NCBI GenBank assembly: GCA_963669155.1
Contig: OZ022576.1
Coordinates: 27,864,866-27,928,865, forward strand
Direction: 5' to 3'
DNA: 64,000 nt
Origin: Arbacia lixula
Taxonomy: Eukaryota; Echinodermata; Echinoidea; Arbacioida; Arbaciidae
Below, one piece after another: positions 38,560 through 50,143 of this stretch. Position 1 is the stretch's first letter. Every line of letters begins with the position of its first letter. The translations under genes and the position numbers were made by a program. The notes beneath the pieces are model-generated. The model had not been told where the DNA came from. It saw only the letters and a program-made list of their open reading frames with translations, and did no database searches.

Positions 38560-39075
38560 CTGTTTGTTTGTTTTGTAAAAACAAACAAGCATAGTGGATG
38601 ACTCCTCCTCAGAAACAGCTCTCCCAATCAAAGAAATCAACTGAGGATCTATCTGTTGCTCTTCAAGCAACTTTCTCTTGTTCAAAGATAGTGGTTCAGA
38701 TGTTTCACTATTTCCTACACCATGAACCTTTCTTGCACTCTAATCCACGTTTGAATCAGACTCATCCTCAACCAAAAAGACAAGAGAAAGAATCTTATAA
38801 GTCAACATATATCTCGTTAGACCTCTTCTCTGACTCACCTCTCTTTGTCATTTAACGAGTAACAGCACATGCTGGGAACACAACGGGAAATTCGGCAACC
38901 AACTCATCTATCTCAGAACTTTCACAGGGACTTGAACTCACTGCTGCACATAACACGACTCTTTCACCAGCGAGATCATTGCCTAATATGATGGACACCT
39001 CTTCGACTGGAAGTGATGGTCTAACTGCCATCTTCACCATACCAGAAACAAGGTCTGACTTCAAGTCTACCACAT
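38560..39075 (-). mobile_element. Ty3/Gypsy retrotransposon fossil
   Basis: On the minus strand, 38852-39073 encodes KMAVRPSLPVEEVSIILGND followed by LAGERVV. This is the conserved link between the protease region and the rest of pol in many Ty3/Gypsy elements. Text further along the same strand (LLEEQQIDPQL, 38600-38680) resembles the spacer that follows it. Only a small fraction of an element remains; it is broken, without LTRs in view, and likely old. Confidence 0.65.
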
Positions 39076-39124
39076 AGTCACGCCCAATTCCGGATTCCTG
39101 CTATCGTGATACATGTATTAATAT

Positions 39125-39300
39125 AATATTGACTGGCCTTGAGGGGGGATACGACATACATTGCCAGAGCTGGATTCATATTGCCCGAGTCGAAGACGAG
39201 GGCAATATGGATTCATTGAGGGCAATATAGGTCGTATCTTCCGAAAGTAAGAGCCTGTCAATATTATTATTATTATTATCCACATCAGACATCTAGAGTG
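39125..39300. mobile_element. Small foldback element with GGGCAATAT words
   Basis: GGATACGACATACATTGCC and GGGCAATATAGGTCGTATC are inverted, with ATTGCCCGAG and GAGGGCAATATGG inside. An (ATT)n run follows at 39260-39278. Confidence 0.55.
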
Positions 39301-40720
39301 AATAATTCACAATTTCTATAGCATCCCATTTTTAATACGTACCCACTTCCAGTGCCACTACGTAACTATTAAGCGCAATAGTTAAAACAAATTTTGAAAC
39401 AAATTACAGATTTTCTTCAGTTCTACTGTTGCTGCTTTAAACGCCACGTTGGCATCGATCATTTCTGAATGTACTGACTTTAGATGTGTATTGATATTAT
39501 ACCTGCACGAATACTGTGTAAATTTTCAACGCAGCGCCAGCTAAGTCTGCGCTCTAGCTGCGCGCAACGCGCATGCAACACAGAGGCAATCGTCTGCTCA
39601 TTTTACGTGTAAACTTATGGGAAATGGCACTCGTTCGCGCTTATCGCGGAGCTTTGCCTACCAAGAACGCACTACTGGCCTGATTGAAAAACTCCCGGAT
39701 GTTAGACCAGGGACAATACAAGACGATATTTCCTGTTTTATTACACGTAAAGTCCATAAGCTTTTGTGAAAGATGGTAATATTGTCAATATTACCATCTT
39801 TTCCCCTCGGCAATGGAAACGAGGGGAATATGGTTTTGTAAAACCACTGCTCAGATGTCTGATACGGATAATAATAGTAGTTAAATGCTAATGGCCAACC
39901 TCTGTCCATAGCGGGCGCATAAGGACAGACGATCGCACTGTGCGATATTGGAAATTATTTATCTGAGGAGGGACTGGCATATATTTAAAATAGTAATAGT
40001 AACTTATGCCGGTGTCTCCAAAGATGGATTATTTCCACTATGCTTTCGAATCCAATGCTTGGTATATTTGTTTTACAGTGTATATTCCTTTTGTAAAACA
40101 ATAACAGAACAAAAATAGTCGTCCTTTTCCCTCTGTCTCGATATCGGTTCATCCCGGGTTAATGCGCGACACGCAACATTTTTGTGTATGGCTTGGTGTG
40201 AGTGGGATCAACTATATGATAAACTCAAAGTCTCTAGTTTGCTTAATTCTGAATTGAACTTTACGGAGGACTCGTGGACTCGAGGTACATGCACATTACG
40301 TTGTAGTATATTTAATACTCAAAATACTCTGATGAATAACTCTCTGTAATGAATTTATCTGATAAATCTCAAACTCTAATTCTATAGGCCTATCTGTATC
40401 TGATGAATCTCCTGAAATAATTCGGGAAATAACTGCCTCGAACTCTCTGAGTTCTCTAAATAATCTTTCTGTCTCAAGCATGAAGTAAACAATTAAAGTG
40501 AAATTCATACAGCAGGTCAGTTTGTTGGATGCATGATTATCTCACAGAAACTGGACCTACCTACGTCATCCTGAATTCCAGTAAATGTTATTCAGGGACT
40601 AGCCCCCTAAACCCGAGGGTCAGCTTTATCCTTGAGGGTAATTCGGCTTCTGGAAAGTGGTCATAAACGTGGAAACATTATTTGGACGGGGGAGTGATGA
40701 AAGGACTTATATCACATAAC
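39300..40720. other. Intergenic; one perfect small hairpin
   Basis: No gene is seen. A hairpin at about 39773-39799 has GATGGTAATATT arms with a 3-base loop. The frame at 40296-40508 shows no domain. Confidence 0.45.
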
Positions 40721-40727
40721 AGTATAT

Positions 40728-41160
40728 TTACGCGATACATTTCTTTCCAGCTGCTTTTTTGCGTTTTAGCGGAAAATCATTGAGCGCGCTAGGGGAACTC
40801 CCGCGGTGTTGCGGCCGAGACGCAACTTGAATTTCCGTTGATTTTCCCCAGCCGCAGGAATTGAAAAAAACAACAAATGAATCGAGCTCCTACGTTCGGA
40901 GATTAGAGCAATATTCACGAAAAAATCCACGCCGAATTTGATCACTTTCTTCGTATTTGAACTGTCTATAAATGCAATAAAGTCAGGCAGCAGGTCAAAC
41001 CGAACTCGGTCACTGGAGGTCGCCATGTTTACAATCTCGGTCGGAACTCGGGTGTAAATTAGTGCACAGTGTATGCAGTCGCGGCCGGTCGTCTGCTCGC
41101 AGTAAAAAAAAAATGTTACCAGGCAGAGAGCATGCGCAGTAGTGCCAAGGAAGAAACAAT
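40728..41160. mobile_element. Element with GCATGCGCAGTAGTGCC end, second copy
   Basis: 40733-40920 repeats 11427-11575 (TTTCTTTCCAGC.GC, AGCGGAAAATCATTG, GCTCCTACGTTC). 41115-41150 is the complement of 11368-11405 (CACTACTGCGCATGCTCTCT), so the family seems to have inverted ends built on that word. This copy carries an extra 200 bp with a start codon and a CpG-rich upstream. Confidence 0.5.
40766..41026 (-). CDS. Short ORF, possibly the N-terminus of a Crypton-derived (DUF3504-like) protein
   Basis: 86 codons start MATSSDRVRFDLLPDFIAFI, then DSSNTKKVIKFGVDFFVN. The ATG has the good context AAACATGGCG. The NTKK...FGVDFF pattern resembles the start of tyrosine-recombinase-like domains found in Crypton transposons and their domesticated relatives; this is recalled family resemblance, not a search. 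The second half of the ORF runs into the repeat shared with 11427-11575. It could equally be a chance frame in a mobile element. Confidence 0.3.
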   Translation of the reverse strand: MATSSDRVRFDLLPDFIAFIDSSNTKKVIKFGVDFFVNIALISERRSSIHLLFFSIPAAGENQRKFKLRLGRNTAGVPLARSMIFR

Positions 41161-41180
41161 AAATAGAGCATGCGCAGTGC
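41027..41180 (-). promoter_or_regulatory. CpG-rich promoter-like patch with two NRF1-type sites
   Basis: AGCATGCGCAGT occurs at about 41128 and 41169. GCATGCGCA is the core of the NRF1 site found in many animal promoters. The patch lies just upstream of the ATG at 41026 on the minus strand. One of the sites is also part of the repeat end seen at 11368. Confidence 0.35.
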
Positions 41181-41621
41181 TCCCCAGGAAAAAAGAGTAA
41201 AAAATGTTCGGAGCCGAGGCAGAGATGGCAAAAATATCTTGTACTCTGCGAGCATCAATTGACCAATCACGTTCCTAGAATACTCATGAATATTCATACA
41301 AGGGATATAATGGTCAATACTACATTTCCACAGTGGCCATTTTGAAAAATGGCTGCTATTTCTCTGCAGCAGCATATGGCAAAGGAAGACCACGTCGTAA
41401 ATGTGCGGACTGGTCTCCCGCGAACACATTGATACCCAAAGACCATTTACAACAACCCATGTCAAGTGGATCGACCCCCAAATCGGGGTTTGCTCCTTAG
41501 ATAATCAATACTAGACTCACCTGAATAATATTATATACATACATATGTGTATATATACTTGAAGAATACTATCCTTGTATATATAGAGTGCTCGCAGTCC
41601 TTCTCAGGAAGAGCTTTGACC

Positions 41622-41725
41622 GTTGACTGTTGATTCATCACGTTTATTGTGCAACTCAGAGTTTCATCAACTCAAGTTGCGTGAAACTCCGAGTTGCATA
41701 ATAAACATGATGAATCAACAGTCAT
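41622..41725. repeat. Long hairpin
   Basis: GACTGTTGATTCATCA, CGTTTATTGTGCAACTC and AGAGTTTCA are mirrored by TGAAACTCC, GAGTTGCATAATAAACATG and TGATGAATCAACAGTC. The arms are about 45 bp, with ATCAACTCAAGTTGCG at the tip. Confidence 0.85.
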
Positions 41726-41729
41726 TCGT

Positions 41730-44440
41730 TTAAACTTGTGCGTTATTATTATTTTTTTTGTGTGTATATATATAGATATATATATATGCCTACCCTATCA
41801 TTTTGCGCTTGAATATGTGGCAATGAAAAACGTATGTAGTCAATAGCTTTCTTAAACATCTTATCGAATTGTTGAGAAATTAGACATTCAAGCCTTCTTC
41901 GTATGGTTAGAAGTATTGCATTTATATTAGAATCACTTAACTAAATCCAGGTAGTAGTTTTGTGAACATCGAGGAGCCATAACCCGCTCTTAGCCAATAT
42001 AAATTCGTCTAACTGGCAATTCTGCTTGTCCGTTAGAGAGAATTAGACGCTGAGATTCCCTTTCTCCCCTGGGGAAATCTGTCATTTTTCGAAATCACAA
42101 GTCTTATTGTCATACCGTGAAACAAAAGGAAAAAAGGCAAGGAATCGGTAGTATGACGCTCATCCTTGCTAGATGCACTTTAAATTTGGGTCAAGTCGTA
42201 TCGATTTGACGACGAACCAAGTGTAATTTCTTTTCACTTTTGGAGGGACGAAAACAAACCTCGAGTGCAAATACAAAAAGCTTTCAACTCTTATTTGAGT
42301 TGGGATGTTACTTTCATTGTTCAGGAAATGTTTTGTTCTTGCCGCACATTTGCAAGAGGGGAAGTGGATCCTTGACACTTGAATTTCGGTGGCATCCCTT
42401 CCTTGAAATCAAAATTGAAAATGGTTGTCGAATTACTCGGGAGATTGTCATGCTAGTGAGGCCGTGTAGCTCCAGGGCGGCTATGTCGTGTATGTTGAAA
42501 CACGCTGACGGGTTCTTGACTTTTAATGCGCCATTGATGCATTTTGCACTTGTGATACACACTATTTCCATAGTGCAGTCTGGAGTATGGAAGAGAAGGA
42601 GTTAATACAAGTGACATATATGACGTGATGGGAACTATGCACCCACCCGCCCATAAAAGTGCTCGTAAAACTCCAGCCAATCGGAGCCGCCCTCGATCGT
42701 CTGGGCTCTGGTGCAAAACATGCTGCGGAGCTAGCTCATAATTCAGTATGTCTTGCTCCTTTGTTATAAGATGTAAGTGATACAATACCTTGGCTTAGAC
42801 AACAATTACTTTGCGTGCTTGTACCGTGTGTGTAATAGTGTGTTCGTGTATGTAAGTATGTGAGTGTGTGTGGGGGGGGGGATGTTCACCGTACAAACAA
42901 ATGTAAAACGATGTAAGTTTTACGTACATTTTGTACCAGCTTTTTATTGAGGGCAGAGGGCATGGTGTTGAGGAGAAGAAAGACTGCATTTGTTTAGACC
43001 AGGAAGGTGTTAGAACTGGAGTCGGAACGAAGAGTAATTTATTCATACACCAGTCGCGATCATTGATACCACAATAGAATATTTTACGCGTTTGGTTCTT
43101 TGATCCAGTGATGACCGCCGCCAAATATGCAAGACAAATTTTGGATGCATTTAGAGGAATATACAATCTGCATGCGCAGAAGATTTCAGAACCACTTCAT
43201 GTACTGAAGTACATGTGCAGTAGTAGTACATCTTATAATGATACGAATCTGTGAATTTCAGATTATATTGTTGCGTCGTTTTTGTGATAAATCAAGAATA
43301 CGGTAGAAAACATGTCAGAAAAATGCCTCAATATCGCACATTGGGCAATCATATTTTCTTACAAATATCTTGTAAATCGTTTATTGAGTGTTTCACCTTC
43401 CATGGAAACAACGTCGATTTCGTGTCCGGAGATGTCCGAAAACGTTACGGACCAAATTCTTTCTACAATTTTATCAAAATTTCCCTTCGCTCACCTCCAA
43501 ACTAATTCCCAGTGTGTGTAATAAGATCAGCTATGAACTCCCAGCGAAGGCTGAACGGTTGACATATTTCTCAAAACAGATTTTCTTTTGTTATTCAGAG
43601 GAAGGCACTGCCTCATTAGAAATACAGCGTATTGTTTAAAACACCTGAATGTCTTGAATTTTTATGAGGCGGTGGTCATCATAGATCAAAGGAAGTCTAT
43701 CCGAGCGCAGTCCATCCATGATAGGTCCATGTTTAGACCAAGATCGAAACACAAAGTAGGCTAATTGAAAATGTAAATGTAAATGTGCGGAGGCGTGATT
43801 TGTGATTTGATTGATGTATAACTATTGACCATGGACCGATCTTCTGCTAATGCTTTGATGATTTAATCACACAAAGGGGCCGGGATTGATGCACATACAC
43901 AGCAGATTTAATGACATGGTGAAGAGCACATGTGGGAGGTGAGGTGAGGGCGATATCAATATACAAAATGCCGGTAGTTTGGCAGTCTGGCGTAGGAGGG
44001 GGGGGGGGGGTGGGGTGGCGAATGAGTTTCTCGTTCGCACTGATGTGATTGGCGCAATAGAGAGGTAGAGGCACATATACACAGAGAGACAGCTAGAGAG
44101 AAACAATGAACTATGGTGTGCGCCCCCCCCCCCCCCCCCACACACACACAATAGATAATCAGATCGTTATTATGTATACACGTAATTTCTTATATACTTC
44201 TGCAATAAAGTTTATACACCTTTCTCCTTTTTTTGTTTACAGTTTATTAAGGCAAAGTTTGCTAGCGGGCATGTAACTCAAGTATGATAGGCTTCTAACC
44301 CAAGTATGATAGGCTTCGAACCAGGTTCTTTTTCAATACCTTTCCGCCCAGCCTAAATCGCTAAGAATGAAAATATCAATCATACATGTATTTCTAAGGG
44401 CACATATTTCTTTATATAAGATGGGTTGTATGAGAGAATG
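41730..44440. other. Intergenic; homopolymer runs only
   Basis: G13 at 43998-44010 and C17 at 44123-44139 followed by (CA)n. Several frames of 80-120 codons (42240-42785, 42795-43166, 43251-43639) were read and show no domain. Confidence 0.45.
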
Positions 44441-44814
44441 CTTCTGATTGGTCAATTACCCTCTTTTTGAAATTACGTAACTTGTGTACAAAATATAGCT
44501 GAGTATTGAACCATCCGGGAACTTATGAATGACGTCACTTGCTTGGCTCAAAAAAGCAGTCGCCACGACCAAAGCTTCTGCGGAAAGTACCCTATGGGAT
44601 TTGCCTGTTAAAGAAATAGTTGCAAAGGTCATTCAACCTGCAACCTGCTACAGGCCCAGGGTGCGCGTATAAATTACGCGTCATTGTCAACAATGGCAGC
44701 CCGCTTGAACATGTGATTCTACGTCCAATGTACCAAAAGAATTAGGTCAACAACTTATTGAAAACAATTAACAAATGCTGCGACAACATGTCGCAGTTTC
44801 TTGGGAAATGTGGT

Positions 44815-46110
44815 TTTGGAATATTTCAAGGATTATTACAAGAAAAGTAATCGATGAAATGTCACAAAGTCTCTCTCTAAAAATCTCTTGGTTTAATGAT
44901 GTGTCAATTTCAGCATGATGTGAGTTAAAATTGATTTTTTATCATTTTCAAAAGTGTCAAAAGTTTTTAACATCTAGTGCTAACGTAAAAATATCTTATT
45001 TTCTGCCAGAAACATCATTCATTATTAATGAAACTATGGTGGCAGTTGCTAGTGGATTAACAGGTGTGTTACATAATGGTCATTATTGTGTTCTGAATTA
45101 ATTATCTGATACGTTTGCATGTTGTGAGCCCGGAATGCGCTGATAACCTCGACAAAAGTACTCGTGAATACTTCAAATCTGAAACAACACCATTTTCTTT
45201 AAACCCCGACCCAAACGACAATAGACCGGTTTACTAATGTGTCAAATTTTTGGATGTTTCTTCCCTTGGGGCCTTGAAACGAGTTATTCCATTAACCTGT
45301 ACCTAACGATAGTATTTCAGTGCTTGGAATCCACTTTGCATAAATTAGTTGTTGCTTTGTCGGGTATTTTCTTTCCGGTTGTCAGGGCAACCTTTGTTAA
45401 ACTGGTATGCATACAATTTGAATATGTTACTAAAATATTCACTTCGAAATTCAAAGCCTAAACGAATTGATGAACAACAACCACAGATTCAAACCCGCAA
45501 CTTCTTTTCCGCCAGAAGCATTATGCGTTATTAATGACACTGTAATGGAAGTTGCTAGTAGAGTAACAGGTGTGATACGTAATGGTCATTGTTCTGAATT
45601 ATCTCATACACACATATTTTAAGGTTCAAATTTGTCCAAAAGTGAAAATCTTATTTAATATTCCAAGGATAATTACAAGAAAAGTAATTGATGAAATTTC
45701 ACAAAACCTGCCTCTAAAACTTTGACATCCTTTGACTTTATGATGTGTCAATTTTAGCTTGATTTTGAGTTGAAGCTTTTTAATATTTTTGTGTCAAAAC
45801 AAATTTTTAGCACATGGCATTTATTTGTGTGTAGCAGATGTAGCAGGTCATTAATTCATTCAGAACACAACAATGGCCGTTGTGCATCACACATATCAAC
45901 TCCAACTTATTTTCTTTCAGAAGCATCATGCATTACTATTGACACTATGATGAAAGTTGCTAGTGGATAAGCAGATGTGGTACACTTGGTCATTGTTGTG
46001 ATCTGAATCAATTAACGATACACTCACATTTTGAGGTCCAAGTTCGTCCAAAAGTGAAAATAAATATTTTAAGATTTATTACAAGAAAAGTAATTTATGA
46101 AATTAATGAA
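44815..46110. repeat. Three-copy repeat of about 400 bp, one copy split by a MITE
   Basis: AAGGATTATTACAAGAAAAG recurs at about 44827, 45666 and 46072. GCATCATGCATTA-type text with GAAGTTGCTAGTGGATTAAC recurs at about 45020, 45520 and 45930. The first interval is longer (about 840 versus 405 bp), mostly because of the insertion at 45224-45440. Confidence 0.78.
45224..45440. mobile_element. Second copy of the GACC(A/G)GTTTACTAA MITE
   Basis: TA then GACCGGTTTACTAATG at the left. The interior is the reverse complement of 27210-27437 (TTCCATTAACCTGTACCTA, CAACCTTTGTTAAACTGGTA). The right end is altered (GAATATGTTACTAAAATATTC). Confidence 0.82.
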
Positions 46111-46554
46111 ATCTATAATTTATTGCCATTTCTGTTTATTTCGAAAAAGAAAAAAAAAGTGTGTTTAGCTTTTTCAATGTTCATCCATAATTGTTTGACA
46201 TGGGTGCTTGTGTATGAATATAAATGTGTGGTGAAACCGCAGCGCGTGTGCACTTGAGGTCTTTGTCCAAGAATCAATATTCTTCTAAAATCCATTCATC
46301 TCGCAGGTATTTCGGCCCAACAGCTCTCCTTCAAAACAATCTTTCTATCGAAGCCATATTAACGGCATTCATGAGATGTGAAATCGAAAACAAAAAGATG
46401 AATCACGTAAATTATTCATCGAATTTGGCGTCAATCCTCCTACTGGGGAACGTGCTAGTCTAGGTACCCTTCTTGGTTTGTTTCGAGAAAGTATTCATTT
46501 GTCGTCACCAGCTCTTGTTGCTCAGCATTTCTTGCGAAAGAGACCTTTTTACAC

Positions 46555-46820
46555 AGCAGAGAGACATAGGGAGAGAGTATTAGAGGTGGGGAGGGGGAGA
46601 GAAGGGGGAGAGAAGTGAGAGAGTATTAAAGGATGCGATATCCAGGGAGAAAGAGACTTGAAAGCGAGAGGGGGAGAGAGGGGTGGAAGGGGGGATAGAG
46701 AGAGAGAATTAAACGCTGCGATATCGAGGCAGAAAGAGACTTGAGAGCGCGCGCGAGAGAGAGAGGGAGATAGACAGAGAGATAGAGAGACAGAGAACTG
46801 CGATATCCGGGGAGAACGGA
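46555..46820. repeat. GA-rich minisatellite, period about 84 bp
   Basis: GCGATATCCAGGGAGAAAGA, GCGATATCGAGGCAGAAAGA and GCGATATCCGGGGAGAACGG start at about 46634, 46718 and 46800, separated by GAGAG-rich filler. Confidence 0.82.
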
Positions 46821-46824
46821 AAGG

Positions 46825-47530
46825 AAAGAATGAGCAACCTCGGGGAGCGAAGAAGATGTCGCCACGCCGAAGCCGAAAGTTCAACTTAAGCTAGCGGCTA
46901 TTTTTGCGAGGCAGCCCGCCCTTAATTCTCCCCCTCCGTCCCCACGTGTTCCCCAAGACAGACAGTGTAACTTCACCGCATGGGTGGGCGGGAGCTGAAA
47001 ATGACGCTACTTGTTGCCGGTGAATTGTATTGATTATTGGAATGAAGTTTAATCGTCGATTTCATATGCATTGACTCTGGTGATTGACCCGGCTCTGGCC
47101 TGCTGGCGTTGCTTGGTGGAGATGGGTAATTTTTCATCATTGCGCTCCGCCGCTGCCCCACAGTTTACTTCATCATCTTCAGATGTAGGCCGAAAGAACG
47201 AAGAAATTGAAAAATTAAACCTCCGGATACGCTTTCCTGGAATATGCGTATGAAAAACAAAATATTTTCAGTCAAGCAGTGAAGCAATCGCATAAATATA
47301 TGTACTATTTTTAGTGGCCTATATACATGCTATTAAATTTAAAGTTTATATCTTCTTGATGCATGTCTGTGTACACATAATCATGTAGCTACATGTATGT
47401 ATGATAGTACTGCACGGACTTGTATCTATATATATATATATATCTATGGGTGTGTATGTGTGCATGCGTGCGTGATTCAGTTAATCCATTACTCACTCTT
47501 TGTTTTATCGCATTCTTCCGCTGCGTTTAC
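46825..47530. other. Intergenic, partly CpG-rich, no gene assigned
   Basis: 47397-47450 has (TA)n/TCTATA and TGTGTG microsatellite text. The frames at 46973-47253 were read on both strands without a domain. Confidence 0.4.
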
Positions 47531-47531
47531 C

Positions 47532-47682
47532 GCTGCTCACGATAACAAGATTTCAAGAATTATCCATCACCATCTGCAACTCGCCGTACGGAACGACGAA
47601 GAACTCAACAAGCTTCTTGATGGAATGGCCATCTCACAAGATGGTCTCTAACATGTCGGCGATGCTTCTGCAGCCTCCGTAG
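47532..47682 (+). pseudogene. Histone H2A pseudogene fragment
   Basis: The frame from 47532 reads [20 protein letters not shown] then [19 protein letters not shown]. This is unmistakably the C-terminal half of histone H2A, whose known text is AARDNKK(S/T)RIIPRHLQLA(V/I)[19 protein letters not shown]. The key differences are Arg to His in AARDN, Pro-Arg to His-His in RIIPRH, and GVTIAQGG to [12 protein letters not shown] ends the frame at 47649-47651. A shifted continuation (47652-47682) still reads NMSAMLLQPP, like NIQAVLLPK. The N-terminal half, including the acidic-patch helix, is missing, and no histone 3' stem-loop is seen. It is therefore a decayed fragment, not an active gene or known variant. 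Confidence 0.85.
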
Positions 47683-47889
47683 TTTTGTTCTTGCAAACCT
47701 ACGTAAAATGAAAAATAAAGTAAGCAATAAGACGAATGAGGACATAAGTAATTAAATAATTAAGTAAATAGGTAATCATTAAATAGGTAAGTAAATAAGT
47801 ACTTAAATAGTGTGGTGTGTTTGTGTACGTAATATCTCTTCGCAGGCCTGTAGGTATGGTCTTCGAAGGGTGGCAGTATCCAAACACAA

Positions 47890-47945
47890 CCAACTGATCT
47901 ATAACATAACTATCTATATCTATATCTATATCTATATCTATAACA
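47890..47945. repeat. (TATCTA)n microsatellite
   Basis: Several TATCTATATCTA units in a row. Confidence 0.9.
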
Positions 47946-48079
47946 TGCACGGACACCAGCTCTCTTCTATGCAGACAGTGACGAATGTAAACAAGAGATA
48001 AAGACCAAAAAACAATCACATGGCCACAATTTTCCTGTTCCATTATCAATCCCTACGTCACGAGCATGGAAGGTCGCCA

Positions 48080-49120
48080 ATATTAACATGACTGGTGATA
48101 TCGGCACCGTCACGGTCTTCCGAAGGATTCAATTTGTGCGTTTCGGGCACCGTCACGGTGTTCACATGGATGATTCTTGCGCTGCAGACACCAGGGCGGT
48201 GGGATTGCACACTCCCCCCCCCCCCCCCCCAGCACTATAGTGTTGCGCACGCACCAAGCAGTGCTTTGTAACGCGAGATTTGATTGGTCAGGAGATCTTT
48301 TACTAGTATACACTTTCCCCGTGAACGTACACGTGGATTGACGTGTATATATGGTACACATGAGCTAGTCACTGTAAGTGGGGCGATCAGTGGAGCTAGA
48401 TCAGTGGAGCTAGTTCATGGATTTGTTCCAATGCCCGTTACTTTTGTGTAGCTCCTGAAGGCCTTTATATAGACCTCTTTTTCCAGCAATGTCTAGTGCT
48501 GTCGTATGTCGTGCTGTCTAGTGGAGTCGTATGTTGCGGTCCTACCTGTCATTGTGGGGTATATAGTGACCCAGGAGACTGACACCCCATGCATTTCTAT
48601 CTGCTTTACGTTTATCTCCCCCCCCCCCCCCCTTTTTTTTAACGTCATACAGAACCCACTGCCACACACCGATAGGCGTGAGCACGTGGGTAGCTCCATG
48701 TACCCATGAACATTCGGTCACGACGACAAGGCCTCGACTCCATTCATAGACCCGTATACTACAGTATTTCGCTCCTTCTGCATTTTATTACGTTAAGAGA
48801 GACTTAGCTTTAGTTCAGAGGTGTAAAGCAGACGGTCATGCATAATTACATTGCAAAATTGATATTTTTCAGACCCTTTTTAGCCATTTTATAGCTCATC
48901 TTCGCGAGCGTTGCATCGACTGCATGATTGTGCATTAATTAATGTGTATGTTCGCAGTACAGGACCACAGGACGGACCGTACATTATTTCTGATTGGCTG
49001 GTGTGACTGACACTGTGACGGTGCCAATATCTTTCTGATACTAATAGGCTAATATTACTTGTGTCCCCAACACAAAACAAATGTAGGGGACACCGCGACA
49101 GTACCGATATGCACTACCTA
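48080..49120. mobile_element. Possible foldback element with GATATCGGCACCGTCACGGT ends
   Basis: GATATCGGCACCGTCACGGT (about 48095) and GGGCACCGTCACGGTGTTCA (about 48147) at the left have the complements CTGTGACGGTGCCAATATC (about 49015) and CGCGACAGTACCGATATG (about 49095) at the right. The 1-kb interior has C17 (48214-48230) and C15 (48618-48632) runs and no gene. Confidence 0.45.
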
Positions 49121-49124
49121 ACAC

Positions 49125-50140
49125 GATGAAAGACATTAACACTGCTGTGTCTTCCTTCAGCAAAACATGGAAAGGAGGAGTAGCCAACTGCCAAACTCAA
49201 CCACACAGAAACAATCGATATGGTCATTGTATGGCGGGGTAATGTTCATTATTGCCAAGGTTTGTCATTCAGAACTCACATAATTCGTACACCTAGGGGT
49301 TCGTTAAGCCGAAAATGGATACAAACCTCGGACAAGCTTTGGGGCTACCATTAGTAATGTATTGTTTGGACGACGTGAATAAAATTTGCATACATGACTA
49401 AAATGGTCTATTGCAAAGTTGCTGTAGATAGCAACACATTTTTTGTCATACATGGCCAAGATTTTACATACGTTGCCTAATGTGTATATCGTAATCTAAA
49501 AAAATCAGAGTAAAAAAACAATTTATATTAAAGAAAGTTAAATCTGAAATATAAATAAGTTATATATATAGATTATTTGTACTCCTCATTAAATTGAAAT
49601 GAGAAAAAAATTGTGTGAATGATGGAATAACAATGAGTTATCTCTTGGTTAGATGTTGCACAAAAAGCCGCAGACCTACCCTACAAATCATATCAAAACT
49701 ACGAACAAAAACCTGCTTGATTCCACTTGTACTTAATCTTCAAAAATTAATTTCAGAATTGAATACTTCTACTTATCTGAACAACACACTTTATTCATAA
49801 ATTTTGCCACAATCTTGTGAGCATCTTGATATGGAAAGAGGGAGAAAAGTTTGCAACCGAGACTATGCGGGGTGCAAAGTTGTACCCCTGCCACCCTCCG
49901 CGGGCCCGCGCAGGCGCGGTGGCAAGTGAAAGGTGCAAATAGCGTGTAGGAATAACTCTGCACCTTTCTCCGCAAACCTGCAGTACCTCTATTTTTTTTT
50001 AGTGTGTACTTCATTGTCGGAATAATAAACATTTGGAATAACTGACCTTACGAATTATGAACCTTCAGAGTAACGAGGTGTAACCGTATGGCGTAGAGAA
50101 CAATGAGACTTAGATGCAGACATGAACACTCATTCAACGT
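49125..50140. other. Intergenic, no feature recognised
   Basis: AT-rich. The frames at 49615-49800 and 49769-50032 show no domain. Confidence 0.45.
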
Positions 50141-50143
50141 TAA

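Noticed and set aside
41010-41465. 151-codon minus frame
   Set aside because: It overlaps repeat ends and a promoter-like patch; translation shows no domain or consistent codon bias.
42240-42785. Overlapping frames of 85-121 codons on both strands
   Set aside because: No domain, no splice context, and the frames overlap each other.
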